DNA from: Deltaproteobacteria bacterium
Lineage (GTDB): Bacteria > Desulfobacterota > Syntrophia > Syntrophales > UBA2192
Length of the DNA stretch: 25,477 nt
Assembly (NCBI GenBank): GCA_026388445.1
Contig: JAPLJU010000068.1
Span: 1-25,477 of the forward strand
Direction: 5' to 3'
Positions 1 through 7,021 of the stretch are shown here, piece by piece. Both the position numbers and the translations under genes were made by a program. The notes below the pieces were generated by a model. The model had not been told where the DNA came from. It searched no databases and was given only the letters and a program-made list of their open reading frames with translations. Numbering within the stretch: position 1 is the stretch's first letter; the number at the start of each line of letters is the position of its first letter.

Positions 1-181
1 CGTTGCTGTTCCGACGGGAAGCTCAAGCGCCGTTCAGCGTGTGGCAGCGGAAGTGGACAGCCTGTACTGCGCCAACATCCGGGGCGGCTGGAGCTTTGCC
101 GTTGCCGACGCCTACGAACGCTGGACCGATGTGGCCGAGGATGAAGCCCTTCGGATCTATAAGGGCCTGCCCCAATTTTGA
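1..181 (+). CDS. Phosphoribosyltransferase, C-terminal end only (runs off left edge)
   Basis: The frame starting at base 2 is open from the window edge to a TGA at 179-181 and encodes about 59 residues. They include a segment reading AAEVDSLYCANIRGGWSF and then FAVADAYERWTDV, which resembles the C-terminal end of predicted phosphoribosyltransferases of the COG1926 type that I recall. The catalytic PRPP-binding motif would lie upstream, outside the window. The stop codon falls inside a short tandem repeat (see the spacer repeat entry), so the last residues may come from the repeat. The substrate cannot be told. It is read toward, and converges with, the radical-SAM gene on the other strand. 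Family assignment rests on recalled similarity of a short tail. Confidence 0.6.
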   Translation, partial: VAVPTGSSSAVQRVAAEVDSLYCANIRGGWSFAVADAYERWTDVAEDEALRIYKGLPQF

Positions 182-348
182 GTTATGAATTTTGAGTTAT
201 GAATTACTCCAGCCTATTTTTTCTATTTGGTCTGAACTAAAAAGTAGCCTGTCCCCTTTTTTTATCGAGGGCCCTTGCTCACCACTCACCACTGATCACT
301 AGCCCCTATCTTTTCGCTAACCACTATCCACCAGCCACCAACCACTAC
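174..348. repeat. Spacer with tandem TTTTGAGTTATGAA units and CCACT-rich tract
   Basis: This convergent spacer opens with two copies of a TTTTGAGTTATGAA unit (176-204). It continues with a piece reading AAAAAGTAGCCTGTCCCC near 239-256 and ends in a tract rich in CCACT/CACCA (about 279-348) that includes GCTAACCACTAT at 316-327. The same opening unit and the same GCTAACCACTAT string bound another spacer at 3283-3425. I see no open reading frame or clear terminator in it. The CCTGTCCCC string reminds me of dispersed repeats in deltaproteobacterial genomes, but that is memory, not a search. Confidence 0.6.
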
Positions 349-1362
349 CTAAAGGCCGACGCCGTCCTGCACCGTTCCGCATTTCGGACATTGACCGCCG
401 CTGACACGATAGGCCGTCACGGAAAAGCCCCCCCGCTCGATGAGAAGCGTTTGGCACTTGTAGCAGTATGTGTGATTCTGCTTTCCCGGGACATTCCCCA
501 GATAGACGTAACGGAGACCCGCTTCCCTGCCGATGTCGTAGGCGCGATTTAAAATATTCATGGGGGTGGACTCCACGTGGTCCATCCGGTACTGCGGGTG
601 AAAGCGGCTGATGTGCCAGGGGATGGAGACATTCACGGAGGCGAGATAGGCCGCAATATCCTTCAGTTCCGCCTCGTCGTCATTTCGGCCGGGGACGAGG
701 AGCGTTGTCACCTCGATCCATATCCCCATCTTCTTCATCGTCCGGATGCTGTCCAGAACGGGTTGGAGCCTCGCCTTGCAGAGCCTCTTGTAGAAATCGT
801 CCCGGAAGGATTTGAGATCCACGTTTGCGGCATCGAGGCAGGGGTGGATCATCCGGAGCATCTCTTCCGTCATGTAGCCGTTGGTGACAAAGACATTGTA
901 AAGGCCCTCCCTCCTGGCGATCTTCGAACAATCATGGGCAAACTCGAAGTAGATCGTGGGCTCCGTGTAGGTGTAAGAGATGCTCCTGGAGCCTGCGGCC
1001 TTCGCCTGCCGGACGACATCCTCCGGTTTCACCTCCCGGGCCCGCACGCCGAGGCGCTCCGCTTCCGTGACCTGGGAGATCTGCCAGTTCTGGCAGAAGT
1101 CACACTGGAAATTGCAACCCACGGTGGCGATGGAGTATGAGGTGGAACCCGGCAGAAAGTGGTAGAGAGGTTTTTTCTCAATGGGGTCCACGTTCTGCGC
1201 GATCAGGGTTCCGTAGACATGGGTGTAGAGCGTGCCGCCTCTGTTTTCCCGGACGTTGCAGACCCCGAATTTCCCGTCACCGATCCGGCACCGGTGACTG
1301 CAGAGATGACAGAAGACCCGGTTTTCTTCCAGCTTTTCGTATAGAAGGGCTTCCTTCAGCAT
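349..1362 (-). CDS. amrS: AmmeMemoRadiSam system radical SAM enzyme
   Basis: A 337-residue radical-SAM protein of the COG1180 (PflA-like) group. The radical-SAM cluster motif is CNFQCDFC (CxxxCxxC) near residues 83-90. An N-terminal cysteine group (CHLC...C...C, residues 18-35) and a C-terminal pair of CxxC motifs (CYKC and CPKC, about residues 302-330) are typical of the AmrS form and probably bind metal. The ATG is preceded by GGGGAGGATATCC, a good ribosome site. In other genomes AmrS occurs with AMMECR1 and Memo family proteins; neither is in this window, so the substrate stays unknown. The small membrane protein gene directly upstream (32-base gap) may be co-transcribed. It is complete, with no odd residues seen. 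Confidence 0.85.
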   Translation of the reverse strand: MLKEALLYEKLEENRVFCHLCSHRCRIGDGKFGVCNVRENRGGTLYTHVYGTLIAQNVDPIEKKPLYHFLPGSTSYSIATVGCNFQCDFCQNWQISQVTEAERLGVRAREVKPEDVVRQAKAAGSRSISYTYTEPTIYFEFAHDCSKIARREGLYNVFVTNGYMTEEMLRMIHPCLDAANVDLKSFRDDFYKRLCKARLQPVLDSIRTMKKMGIWIEVTTLLVPGRNDDEAELKDIAAYLASVNVSIPWHISRFHPQYRMDHVESTPMNILNRAYDIGREAGLRYVYLGNVPGKQNHTYCYKCQTLLIERGGFSVTAYRVSGGQCPKCGTVQDGVGL

Positions 1363-1394
1363 GGATATCCTCCCCTCGATTGCCCCAACGCCTT

Positions 1395-1607
1395 TTATTT
1401 GCCCTTCCTGATATTTTTCACCGCGAAATACAGAGCGACCGTCAGAAGGACGATAAAGCCGGTGAGCCTCACTGTGAGGGCAAACTGCGGATCCGAGGTG
1501 ATCGCGCCCAACCCCTCTCGCAGGGATTCGGGCGGAAGAGACGCCCAGAGGTAGGCAATGAGGGCCAATGCCCCGAAAACCAGAATGATCCTCAGATATC
1601 TGTGCAT
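1395..1607 (-). CDS. Small two-helix membrane protein, unknown function
   Basis: A 70-residue protein with two hydrophobic helices (about residues 4-20 and 43-62), separated by a short polar segment with a Pro-Pro pair, and a basic tail ending NIRKGK. I do not recognise a family. The reading frame extends 12 codons further upstream to 1643, but the ATG at 1605-1607 has AAAGG five bases before it, so I chose that start. It lies just upstream of the radical-SAM gene on the same strand and may form a two-gene unit with it. Length and topology suggest a small inner-membrane protein; nothing more can be said from sequence. Confidence 0.55.
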   Translation of the reverse strand: MHRYLRIILVFGALALIAYLWASLPPESLREGLGAITSDPQFALTVRLTGFIVLLTVALYFAVKNIRKGK

Positions 1608-1742
1608 GTGAACCTTTCTTTCATTTAAAAAAACATACCACAAAGCAAAGCGCGCCAGAAAAAAATTTTAAGTAATAACCGATACTTTTTGGGTGTTGAC
1701 CGAAGGGGGAAAGGGATTGATAATTCTACCTGCGCCTCAATG

Positions 1743-1772
1743 AATGAAAATAGGGCGGGTCTGGCCCCGCCC
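1743..1772 (-). terminator. Intrinsic terminator of the OsmC-like gene
   Basis: On the minus strand a perfect 7-bp stem GGGCGGG / CCCGCCC (1753-1759 with 1766-1772) with a six-base loop is followed by TATTTTCATT. It lies 34 bases past the stop codon of the OsmC-like gene. Its presence downstream of the second half of that gene fits a single transcript through the in-frame TGA. Confidence 0.8.
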
Positions 1773-1805
1773 CTCTCGAATCCCCATTCTCACTTTCAAA
1801 ATTTC

Positions 1806-2273
1806 TCAGGCTGTTTCCTCGATCACGAGTTCGTCTTTTATCTCGATGCAGTTCATGACACTCTGCGCCGCCGGGCAGCGAGTGATATAAAACGAGAAAG
1901 AATCCCGTGCGTCGGCAACCTTGTCCCTGGGCACTTTCAGGTGATATTTTACCCGGATCTTGGTGATCCTGAGGACGTTATTGACCGGCTCAATGTCCCC
2001 TTCCACATCAGCCCAGTAGCGGTCTTCGGGTGTTGCGATCTTTTTTCCGGCCATCACCGTGGCCAGCGTCCCCATCATTCAGGCCGCCGTGGCGGCGACG
2101 ATATGGTCCAGCGTTGCCGCGTGTTCCTCTTCGGGATCCACTTTGTAGAATTTCTTGATCCCGCCGTGGACGCCGTAACGGACGGGCTCGCCGAAACCCT
2201 CGATGACAGCTCTTCTCGTGGGACCCTTCTCCCTCACGATCCTGATTCGCGACGTGTGAACAACCTCTCCCAT
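1806..2273 (-). CDS. OsmC-family protein with probable selenocysteine at an in-frame TGA
   Basis: Read in one frame, this encodes 155 residues of the OsmC/Ohr peroxiredoxin-like family, interrupted only by TGA at 2079-2081 (residue 65). The flanking residues, ATLDHIVAATAA before and MMGTLATVMAGKK after, match the helix where OsmC proteins carry their peroxidatic cysteine, so TGA sits where Cys is expected. The second conserved cysteine is present (TRCPAAQ, Cys133). A stem-loop just past the TGA fits a bacterial SECIS element (separate entry). The ATG at 2273 has GGGAGG as ribosome site. OsmC proteins reduce organic hydroperoxides with the cysteine pair; a Sec/Cys pair would do the same chemistry. 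Sec-containing OsmC-like proteins are, to my knowledge, known from metagenomes. No sel genes are in the window. The alternative is a plain nonsense mutation, but the rest of the frame is intact. Confidence 0.8.
2047..2066 (-). promoter_or_regulatory. SECIS-like stem-loop downstream of the OsmC TGA
   Basis: Twelve bases after the TGA, the minus-strand RNA can form CUGGCC (2066-2061) paired with GGCCGG (2052-2047), six pairs including one U-G, around the loop ACGGUGAU. If the loop's A and U pair, the apical loop is CGGUGA with G in its second position. Stem position and a G among the first loop bases agree with the bacterial SECIS rules as I know them. The hairpin lies inside the coding sequence, as bacterial SECIS elements must. 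No folding program was run. Confidence 0.65.
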
Positions 2274-2311
2274 AGAACCCTCCCTTTGAGTTTTATTGGC
2301 CTTTTGCGCAC

Positions 2312-2340
2312 CATATAACGGACTTTATAATAAAACACAA
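2312..2340 (-). promoter_or_regulatory. Possible sigma70-type promoter of the OsmC-like gene
   Basis: On the minus strand TTGTGT (2340-2335), a 17-base spacer and TATATG (2317-2312) precede the OsmC start by about 40 bases. The region is AT-rich compared with its neighbours. The match is moderate at both boxes. Confidence 0.4.
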
Positions 2341-2385
2341 ACAGATACCGCCCCCCCCTGGGCCCGGGGGCGACGCCTCGACAGG

Positions 2386-3282
2386 CTAGGCGAAGCCCCG
2401 CGCACGAAGCTCCGAAAGCGAGGGGATGCCGGTCCTTCCACCCAGGCGTGTGCTCACGGCGGCCGCCGCCCAGTTGGCAAGATCAAGGCTTTTCTCCGGC
2501 TCCCAGCCCCGGACGAGGCCGTAAGTGATGCCGGCATGAAAGATATCGCCGCAGCCCGTTGTATCGAGCACTTCGACCTGCCGGGCCGGCTTTTGAATGA
2601 CCCTTCCATCATAGAGGGCAACATAACCCCTTGGGCCCAGTGTGATGCTGGTGATTGAAGGACCGAGTGCCGAAAGCTTCCGGCAAGCCTCGACGGGGTT
2701 GTCATCACCGACAAGAGCGCGGGCAAAGGTCTCGGAGCCGATGAAAGCGTCGGCAAGCGCCGCCAATTCGAGCATCCCCTCACGGAGAGTCCCGGCGTCG
2801 ACCACCACCTGGACGCCCGCGCGGCGTGCTATGGTCGCGGCGTGAAGTGCCGCTTCGATGAAGAGCCCGTCTATGTGGAGGACTTTTGATTGAGTCAGCT
2901 TCGTCGAGTCGATTTCCTCCGGGCCGGGCGGTTTTCCCGTGGGCCTTCGCCAGAAAATGGTCCGCCGACCCTTGGACGGCTCTGCGACGATAAAGGCAAA
3001 CTGGGAACTTTCACCCTTCCTGACCAGAAGCCCGCCGGTATCCACTCCTTCTTGAATCAGGGAAGACCGGACGGAGTGCCCGAAGGCGTCATCCCCGATG
3101 ATACCGGAGAAATAGCAGCGAAGACCCCAACGCGAAAGGGCCACGAGGGCCGTGGCCACGGGGCCGCCGCCCTGAATGACCATCTCGTGGAATTCATGTT
3201 TTATGTCGGGAGAAGGATAGGTCTCAAACTTCCCGACGTAATCGAGGGAGCACTGGCCCAGACCGAAGACATCTATAGACAT
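2386..3282 (-). CDS. PfkB/ribokinase-family sugar kinase
   Basis: A 298-residue carbohydrate kinase of the PfkB family. The N-terminal sugar-site glycines are seen in VIQGGGPVATALVAL (about residues 34-48). The C-terminal signature DTTGCGDIFHAG (about residues 242-253) carries the catalytic Asp of GCGD. Length is normal for the family. The sugar cannot be named from sequence. The frame is open 23 codons further upstream, but that part is encoded by a low-complexity repeat, so I chose the ATG at 3282. That ATG has no Shine-Dalgarno sequence: AAAACTCAAAATTTT stands directly before it. The repeat may have replaced the original leader. No operon partner is evident. Confidence 0.8.
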   Translation of the reverse strand: MSIDVFGLGQCSLDYVGKFETYPSPDIKHEFHEMVIQGGGPVATALVALSRWGLRCYFSGIIGDDAFGHSVRSSLIQEGVDTGGLLVRKGESSQFAFIVAEPSKGRRTIFWRRPTGKPPGPEEIDSTKLTQSKVLHIDGLFIEAALHAATIARRAGVQVVVDAGTLREGMLELAALADAFIGSETFARALVGDDNPVEACRKLSALGPSITSITLGPRGYVALYDGRVIQKPARQVEVLDTTGCGDIFHAGITYGLVRGWEPEKSLDLANWAAAAVSTRLGGRTGIPSLSELRARGFA

Positions 3283-3425
3283 AAAATTTTGAGTTTTGAG
3301 TTTTGAGTTATGAATTATGGCACAAGGTGCCAGGCTTAAGGCTAAGGGCAAAGGGTATCGGGTTCCGGGTCTAGTCTATCTGACCCGTTATTCTATTTTG
3401 TCTTTTTGGTGTTGCTAACCACTAT
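3283..3425. repeat. Spacer with TTTTGAG tandem units, related to spacer 174-348
   Basis: The spacer between the sugar kinase start and the TPR lipoprotein stop begins with three ATTTTGAG/TTTTGAG units and GTTATGAATTA. It passes through a GGC-AAGGC-rich piece (GGCTTAAGGCTAAGGGC) and contains an inverted repeat CGGGTC/GACCCG at 3366-3387. It ends at GCTAACCACTAT (3414-3425). Opening and closing strings are shared with the spacer at 174-348, so both look like copies of one composite non-coding element. No reading frame was seen in it. Confidence 0.55.
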
Positions 3426-3429
3426 TTTG

Positions 3430-4362
3430 TCAGTCGCAGAGGCCCTCCGTCATCCTCCCCTCCAACCAGTGGTTGACAAAAAATTCCGTGAGCTCAATGT
3501 TGACAGAGGCCCTGTCCGCGGCCGCGCGGAGCCGCCCCATCAGTTCGTCGACCTCGTCCTCCGCACCGAGAAGGGCGTAAATCTTGACACTCTCCTGCCA
3601 GTTTTCCACGGCTTTACGATCCTCGCGGAGCTTTTCATAGGCCTCACCGATATAACGGAGGTCATCGGCGATCCCCTTGTGGAAACCCGCCTTCCGGTCC
3701 GCGTCGAGAGCCTTTTCGAAATAGTCGATCGCCTGCCGGTTCTCTCCCTTCTCCAGCATGAGATGTCCGAGGGCTGAATTCACAACGGCGATGTCCGAAA
3801 GATTTTCGGGATCCGATGCCGCCAGGGCATTTTTCAGGATCTCCTCCGCCTTTGCGAATTCTTTTTTCTTCGTGAGGAGGATCCCCTGGTTGCTGATCAG
3901 GGGAATGAAAAGTTTGCCCGCGATCTCGACGCGGATCTTCGAGGCTTCGTCCAGAGCTTTCTCGGCTCCCGCAAGGTCGCCCAGATCGATGAGTGCAGCT
4001 GCCTGGTTGCAGAGTGCCTGTCTCGCCCCGGCTGGATTACCGATGCCGGAATAGATCCTGTGAGCCTCCTGGAAGAGAATGAGAGCACTTTCGGGCTCAT
4101 CGATTCCTCGATAGGCTGCGCCCAGGTTGTTGAGGCTCATGGCGATACCCTCTCGCTGGTCATAGGAGGTGAAGATCTCGTGGGCCCTCAAGAAGTACTC
4201 CAGCGCTTTCTTGTAGCAACCCTTCTGGTAATAGGGCATCCCCTTGGCGATCTGCTCCTGACCGGCTGTCAGATGCGGAGGCACCATCTTGACGGCGCTG
4301 CCGCCGCAGGCAATCAGTCCCGGAAAGATCAGAAGAAAAATAAGAAGAGCCTTTCTTTTCAT
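3430..4362 (-). CDS. TPR-repeat lipoprotein of the MCE operon
   Basis: A 310-residue predicted lipoprotein: basic start MKRK, hydrophobic segment, and lipobox LIAC with Cys19 followed by Gly-Gly. The mature part is a series of tetratricopeptide-type helices from about residue 35 to 270, for example YYQKGCYKKALEYFLRAHEI and the later RQAIDYFEKALDADRKAGF. It follows the MCE gene by 8 bases and its ribosome site GGAGG overlaps the MCE stop region, so the two are translationally linked. It probably sits on a membrane face as a protein-protein scaffold for the lipid transporter; this role is inferred from position only. It is the last gene of the operon. The C-terminus is acidic and lacks a known motif. 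Confidence 0.75.
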   Translation of the reverse strand: MKRKALLIFLLIFPGLIACGGSAVKMVPPHLTAGQEQIAKGMPYYQKGCYKKALEYFLRAHEIFTSYDQREGIAMSLNNLGAAYRGIDEPESALILFQEAHRIYSGIGNPAGARQALCNQAAALIDLGDLAGAEKALDEASKIRVEIAGKLFIPLISNQGILLTKKKEFAKAEEILKNALAASDPENLSDIAVVNSALGHLMLEKGENRQAIDYFEKALDADRKAGFHKGIADDLRYIGEAYEKLREDRKAVENWQESVKIYALLGAEDEVDELMGRLRAAADRASVNIELTEFFVNHWLEGRMTEGLCD

Positions 4363-4370
4363 CGGCCGTC

Positions 4371-5243
4371 CTACCTCCTTAACCCCGCGTCCATGTTTTT
4401 TCCCTCCGGGGCAGGTGGAATGTCCTTCCGTATGAGCACGTTTTTCTGCGCCGCCTTCACCAGCCGGTCGATCTCCCTCACCGCATCCCGGGTCTCCTGG
4501 AGGCCGCGCTTTGTGGATCTCGTAATCGCGGGGACATCCTCGCTCCCCTTTTCCGCGTTGGCAAGAATCTGATCAATCTTGTCCATGGCGTCATTGATCT
4601 TCTCGAGTAGTTCGTCCGACTTGAGGAGACCACCGACCGTGCCCTTCCCGGCCTCGACGTCGGCAACGATGGTCTTCACATCCTTGAGGGTTTGATCGAC
4701 ACTCCGGAGGGAGGAAAAGAGCGGTCCTCCGGGATCCTGGAGTTCTTCCACGATGTCCGAGAGATTCTGGATCGCACTGATGAGCATCTTCGCCGTCTTC
4801 TCCACCTCAAATTCCTGCATGATGTCATCCAGGGATTTCTTGTCCACTGAGTTGATCTCTCCACGCTCGGGAATCGGCAGTTCCTTGACTGGACCCGGGC
4901 GGATCGAGACATACTCAGAGCCGATGATCGTGGGACTTTCCACCGTGGCCACCGTGTCCTTCCGGATTCGGGAGGCGTACTCCTCAAGAATGGCCAGCTC
5001 CACGCGGACCTTGTCCTCGACGAGGGTGATCTTCTTCACCTTGCCGATATCCGTCTTGAAGAGCTTCACGGGCGCGCCGACCTGCAGATTGTAGCCCTCC
5101 TTGAAGGTTGTGTAGTAGGTCACGTAATTCCTGAACCAGTCCTGACCCCGCCCGATGAGGACCACGGTGACCAGAATAAAAAGGACGACCGCTGTCATGA
5201 AAAGCCCGACGGTTTTTTCAATTCGACTGAATTTAAGTTCCAT
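4371..5243 (-). CDS. MCE/MlaD-family substrate-binding protein
   Basis: A 290-residue protein with one N-terminal membrane helix (about residues 12-31), a single MCE domain (about residues 38-115, including YNLQVGAPVKLFKTDIGKV and the GSEYVSIRPG end), and a long helical C-terminal part with heptad-like spacing to residue 270. This is the architecture of MlaD-type periplasmic proteins, which form rings that carry phospholipids between inner and outer membranes. The ATG has GGGGGAAAGAG before it. It lies 51 bases after the ATPase-like gene and directly before the TPR lipoprotein gene. The long C-terminal helices suggest a tube or bridge rather than a short MlaD ring, which is an inference. Confidence 0.85.
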   Translation of the reverse strand: MELKFSRIEKTVGLFMTAVVLFILVTVVLIGRGQDWFRNYVTYYTTFKEGYNLQVGAPVKLFKTDIGKVKKITLVEDKVRVELAILEEYASRIRKDTVATVESPTIIGSEYVSIRPGPVKELPIPERGEINSVDKKSLDDIMQEFEVEKTAKMLISAIQNLSDIVEELQDPGGPLFSSLRSVDQTLKDVKTIVADVEAGKGTVGGLLKSDELLEKINDAMDKIDQILANAEKGSEDVPAITRSTKRGLQETRDAVREIDRLVKAAQKNVLIRKDIPPAPEGKNMDAGLRR

Positions 5244-5294
5244 CTCTTTCCCCCACGGTTTAATCCCGGTTCCGCCGGGAAGTCACGGGCCCGT

Positions 5295-5975
5295 CTATTT
5301 CAGGGCGATGACTTCCAGCTTCCCCTCGATGATCCTCACCTTTTTTGTCGCCGCCGCCCGGACAAAGGCCTCGTCACTGAATGAAAAAACAGCGGTCACT
5401 TTTTTGGATAAGAACTCTTTCGTCAGCTGAACGGCACTGTCGTAATGGACGCGCGAGAGGGTCTCTCTTGCGGGCTCCACGAGAAGAATCTCCGCCCCCT
5501 TGACAAGCTCACGGATGATAATGGCCGCCCTGACCTCGTCACGGAAGACCTGTGAGGGTCTGAGGTCCAGTTTGTCCTCGATGCCGAAAATGCGGCAGAG
5601 ATGCAAAACCTCATCAACCACCTTCAGGGATTTGCGGCCCTCCAGGTAGTATCTCTGCCACATGATATTCTCCCCGATCGTCCGGTTCGACAGGAGTGTG
5701 GCATCCGCCGATATGAAGCCGATCTTCCTCTTGTAGGGGAGAAGCTTCCGGTAATCGGAAAAATCGAGGGCCTCGCCGCGATAATAAAATACACCTTCCT
5801 GAGGCTTTTCAAGGGCCGCCAGGGCCCGCAGAAAAAGATGGGTGTCATCGAAGCGATCCCCTTCGATGTAGATCACATCCCCTTCGGAGATGGTGCAGTC
5901 AAAATTTCGCAGCCCCTTCCCTCGCCCGATGGGTGCCAGACTGTAGCCTGCGATTTCTATCAGTTTCAAAGCCAT
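5295..5975 (-). CDS. Degenerate ABC ATPase-like subunit of the MCE transporter
   Basis: A 226-residue protein that follows the ABC nucleotide-binding domain fold in order but has lost each catalytic motif. The P-loop position (about residues 37-48) reads GDRFDDTHLF with no GxxGxGKS/T and no lysine. The Q-loop position reads FISADA, without Gln (about 87-92). The signature position reads RPSQVF instead of LSGGQ (about 139-144). Walker B reads ILLVEP, with Val where Asp is expected (163-168). The H-loop position reads VFSFSD, without His. The frame is open and in good coding style, so it is not simply decaying. It starts at ATG 5975, two bases after the permease stop; the frame runs on upstream, but that part overlaps the permease. 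It probably pairs with the permease as MlaF does, but without ATP hydrolysis. Confidence 0.7.
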   Translation of the reverse strand: MALKLIEIAGYSLAPIGRGKGLRNFDCTISEGDVIYIEGDRFDDTHLFLRALAALEKPQEGVFYYRGEALDFSDYRKLLPYKRKIGFISADATLLSNRTIGENIMWQRYYLEGRKSLKVVDEVLHLCRIFGIEDKLDLRPSQVFRDEVRAAIIIRELVKGAEILLVEPARETLSRVHYDSAVQLTKEFLSKKVTAVFSFSDEAFVRAAATKKVRIIEGKLEVIALK

Positions 5976-5977
5976 GT

Positions 5978-6781
5978 CTATAAATAAAACAATAAGGACA
6001 GGATCCCGCTGATCACCAGGCAGAAGAATAAACATTCCACGGCGCCCTTCGAGGTTGCGACAGGGACCTCCGTGATGGACCTGCCGACGGAAAACCCACG
6101 GAAAAGGGACACCACCGTGATGGCCACCCCGAAGAAAAGCGCTTTCAATGCCGACACAATATAATCTTCCGGTGTGAGGGCCTTTCCGATCTGCGGCAGA
6201 AAATTTTGCATCGGTATGTTCGTACTCATCCAGACGATAGCATAGCCCCCGAGGATCGCGCTGATCGCGAATATAAAAACAAGACACACCATCGCCGTCA
6301 TCACTCCGATCAGCCTCGGCAAGGCATAAAGCCTTACCGGATCAATACCCCCCATCTCCAGGGTCTCCATCTCGCGGAGTACGTTCATGTAACCCGTTTC
6401 GATCGTGACAGCCGTGGCTGACCTGAGGATCACGATCAGTGCCGTTGTGAGCGGTCCCAGCTCCCGGACCACGATGACGACGATGATCTTGCCCAGATCG
6501 AACTGGCCTGATATTTTGCTGAACTGCAGGATCAGCGAGGTCCCGAGGATGAGGGCGACGGGGATGACAATCCAGAGAGCCTGGACCGCCGTGAAATAGA
6601 CCTGTTCCAGGGTGACCCGGTAAAGAAGGGATCTTCCCTCCCTCGGCCAGCGGAACATCTCACGAATCATCCTCCAGGCAAAGGCGCTGAGATCGAGATA
6701 GTGGCTGAACCCTTTGATGGTCCTGCGGCCCACCTGGCCTGCAAAATCGGATACGACGATCAGGGGGTTTCTGATCTGCAT
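5978..6781 (-). CDS. MlaE-family ABC permease
   Basis: A 267-residue inner-membrane permease of the MlaE/YrbE family (DUF140). It shows about five membrane helices, and the typical segment RELGPLTTALIVILRSATAVTIETGYMNV falls in pieces near residues 120-150, with the conserved RELGPL and a following EMETLE. I chose the ATG at 6781, preceded by GGGAAATCCTG; the frame can be extended 25 codons to a TTG at 6856, but the extension is not family-like. Its TAG stop lies two bases before the ATPase-like start, so they are coupled. MlaE works with an ATPase and an MCE protein in lipid transport; here the ATPase partner is degenerate. Confidence 0.85.
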   Translation of the reverse strand: MQIRNPLIVVSDFAGQVGRRTIKGFSHYLDLSAFAWRMIREMFRWPREGRSLLYRVTLEQVYFTAVQALWIVIPVALILGTSLILQFSKISGQFDLGKIIVVIVVRELGPLTTALIVILRSATAVTIETGYMNVLREMETLEMGGIDPVRLYALPRLIGVMTAMVCLVFIFAISAILGGYAIVWMSTNIPMQNFLPQIGKALTPEDYIVSALKALFFGVAITVVSLFRGFSVGRSITEVPVATSKGAVECLFFCLVISGILSLLFYL

Positions 6782-6883
6782 CAGGATTTCCCGTCCCGCT
6801 GAATTTTTTACTGCCGGGATCCCGACCTCAACGGTGTGATCCCGGACAGACCTCAAAACAAGGCCTGCAAAATGGACACATCA

Positions 6884-6931
6884 TTCATATCTCAAGGCGG
6901 CGACTTTCGTCAATTTTTTTCCCCGTACGGG
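6884..6931 (-). promoter_or_regulatory. Promoter of the MCE operon with adjoining palindrome
   Basis: On the minus strand TTGACG (6913-6908), an 18-base spacer and TATGAA (6889-6884) form a sigma70-like promoter about 100 bases before the permease start. A perfect 10-base palindrome CCCGTACGGG (6922-6931) lies eight bases upstream of the -35 box and could bind a regulator; no such regulator is in the window. Confidence 0.5.
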
Positions 6932-6941
6932 AGAAGTAAAT

Positions 6942-6973
6942 ATAAAAAAGGGCGAAAAGGGCGTGATGCGCCC
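6942..6973 (-). terminator. Terminator of the cimA-leuCDB operon
   Basis: Downstream of leuB on the minus strand, GGGCG and CGCCC (6969-6973 with 6959-6963) form a stem with a five-base loop. It is followed by TTTT, CGCCC and a second T run (6944-6949). It separates the amino acid operon from the MCE promoter. Confidence 0.6.
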
Positions 6974-7021
6974 CCTTGCCCTCCGGCCGAAGCATGGTCT
7001 TCAGTTCATTCCCGTAGCCGC

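Noticed and set aside
3..188. 61-codon plus-strand frame at the left edge
   Set aside because: The neighbouring frame (2-181) encodes recognisable phosphoribosyltransferase sequence; this one is a shadow.
279..348. CCACT-rich tract as a CRISPR or tandem repeat array
   Set aside because: Units are short and irregular, with no constant repeat and spacer lengths.
2079..2081. TGA as an ordinary nonsense mutation splitting the OsmC gene
   Set aside because: It falls on the catalytic Cys codon, the downstream frame is intact, and a SECIS-like hairpin follows.
3366..3387. Inverted repeat CGGGTC/GACCCG as terminator of the TPR lipoprotein gene
   Set aside because: No T tract follows it on the minus strand and its ten-base loop is large; kept only as part of the spacer repeat.
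5976..6287. N-terminal extension of the ATPase-like protein to 6287
   Set aside because: The extra part overlaps the permease gene in another frame and has no ABC-like sequence; the ATG at 5975 fits the family start.
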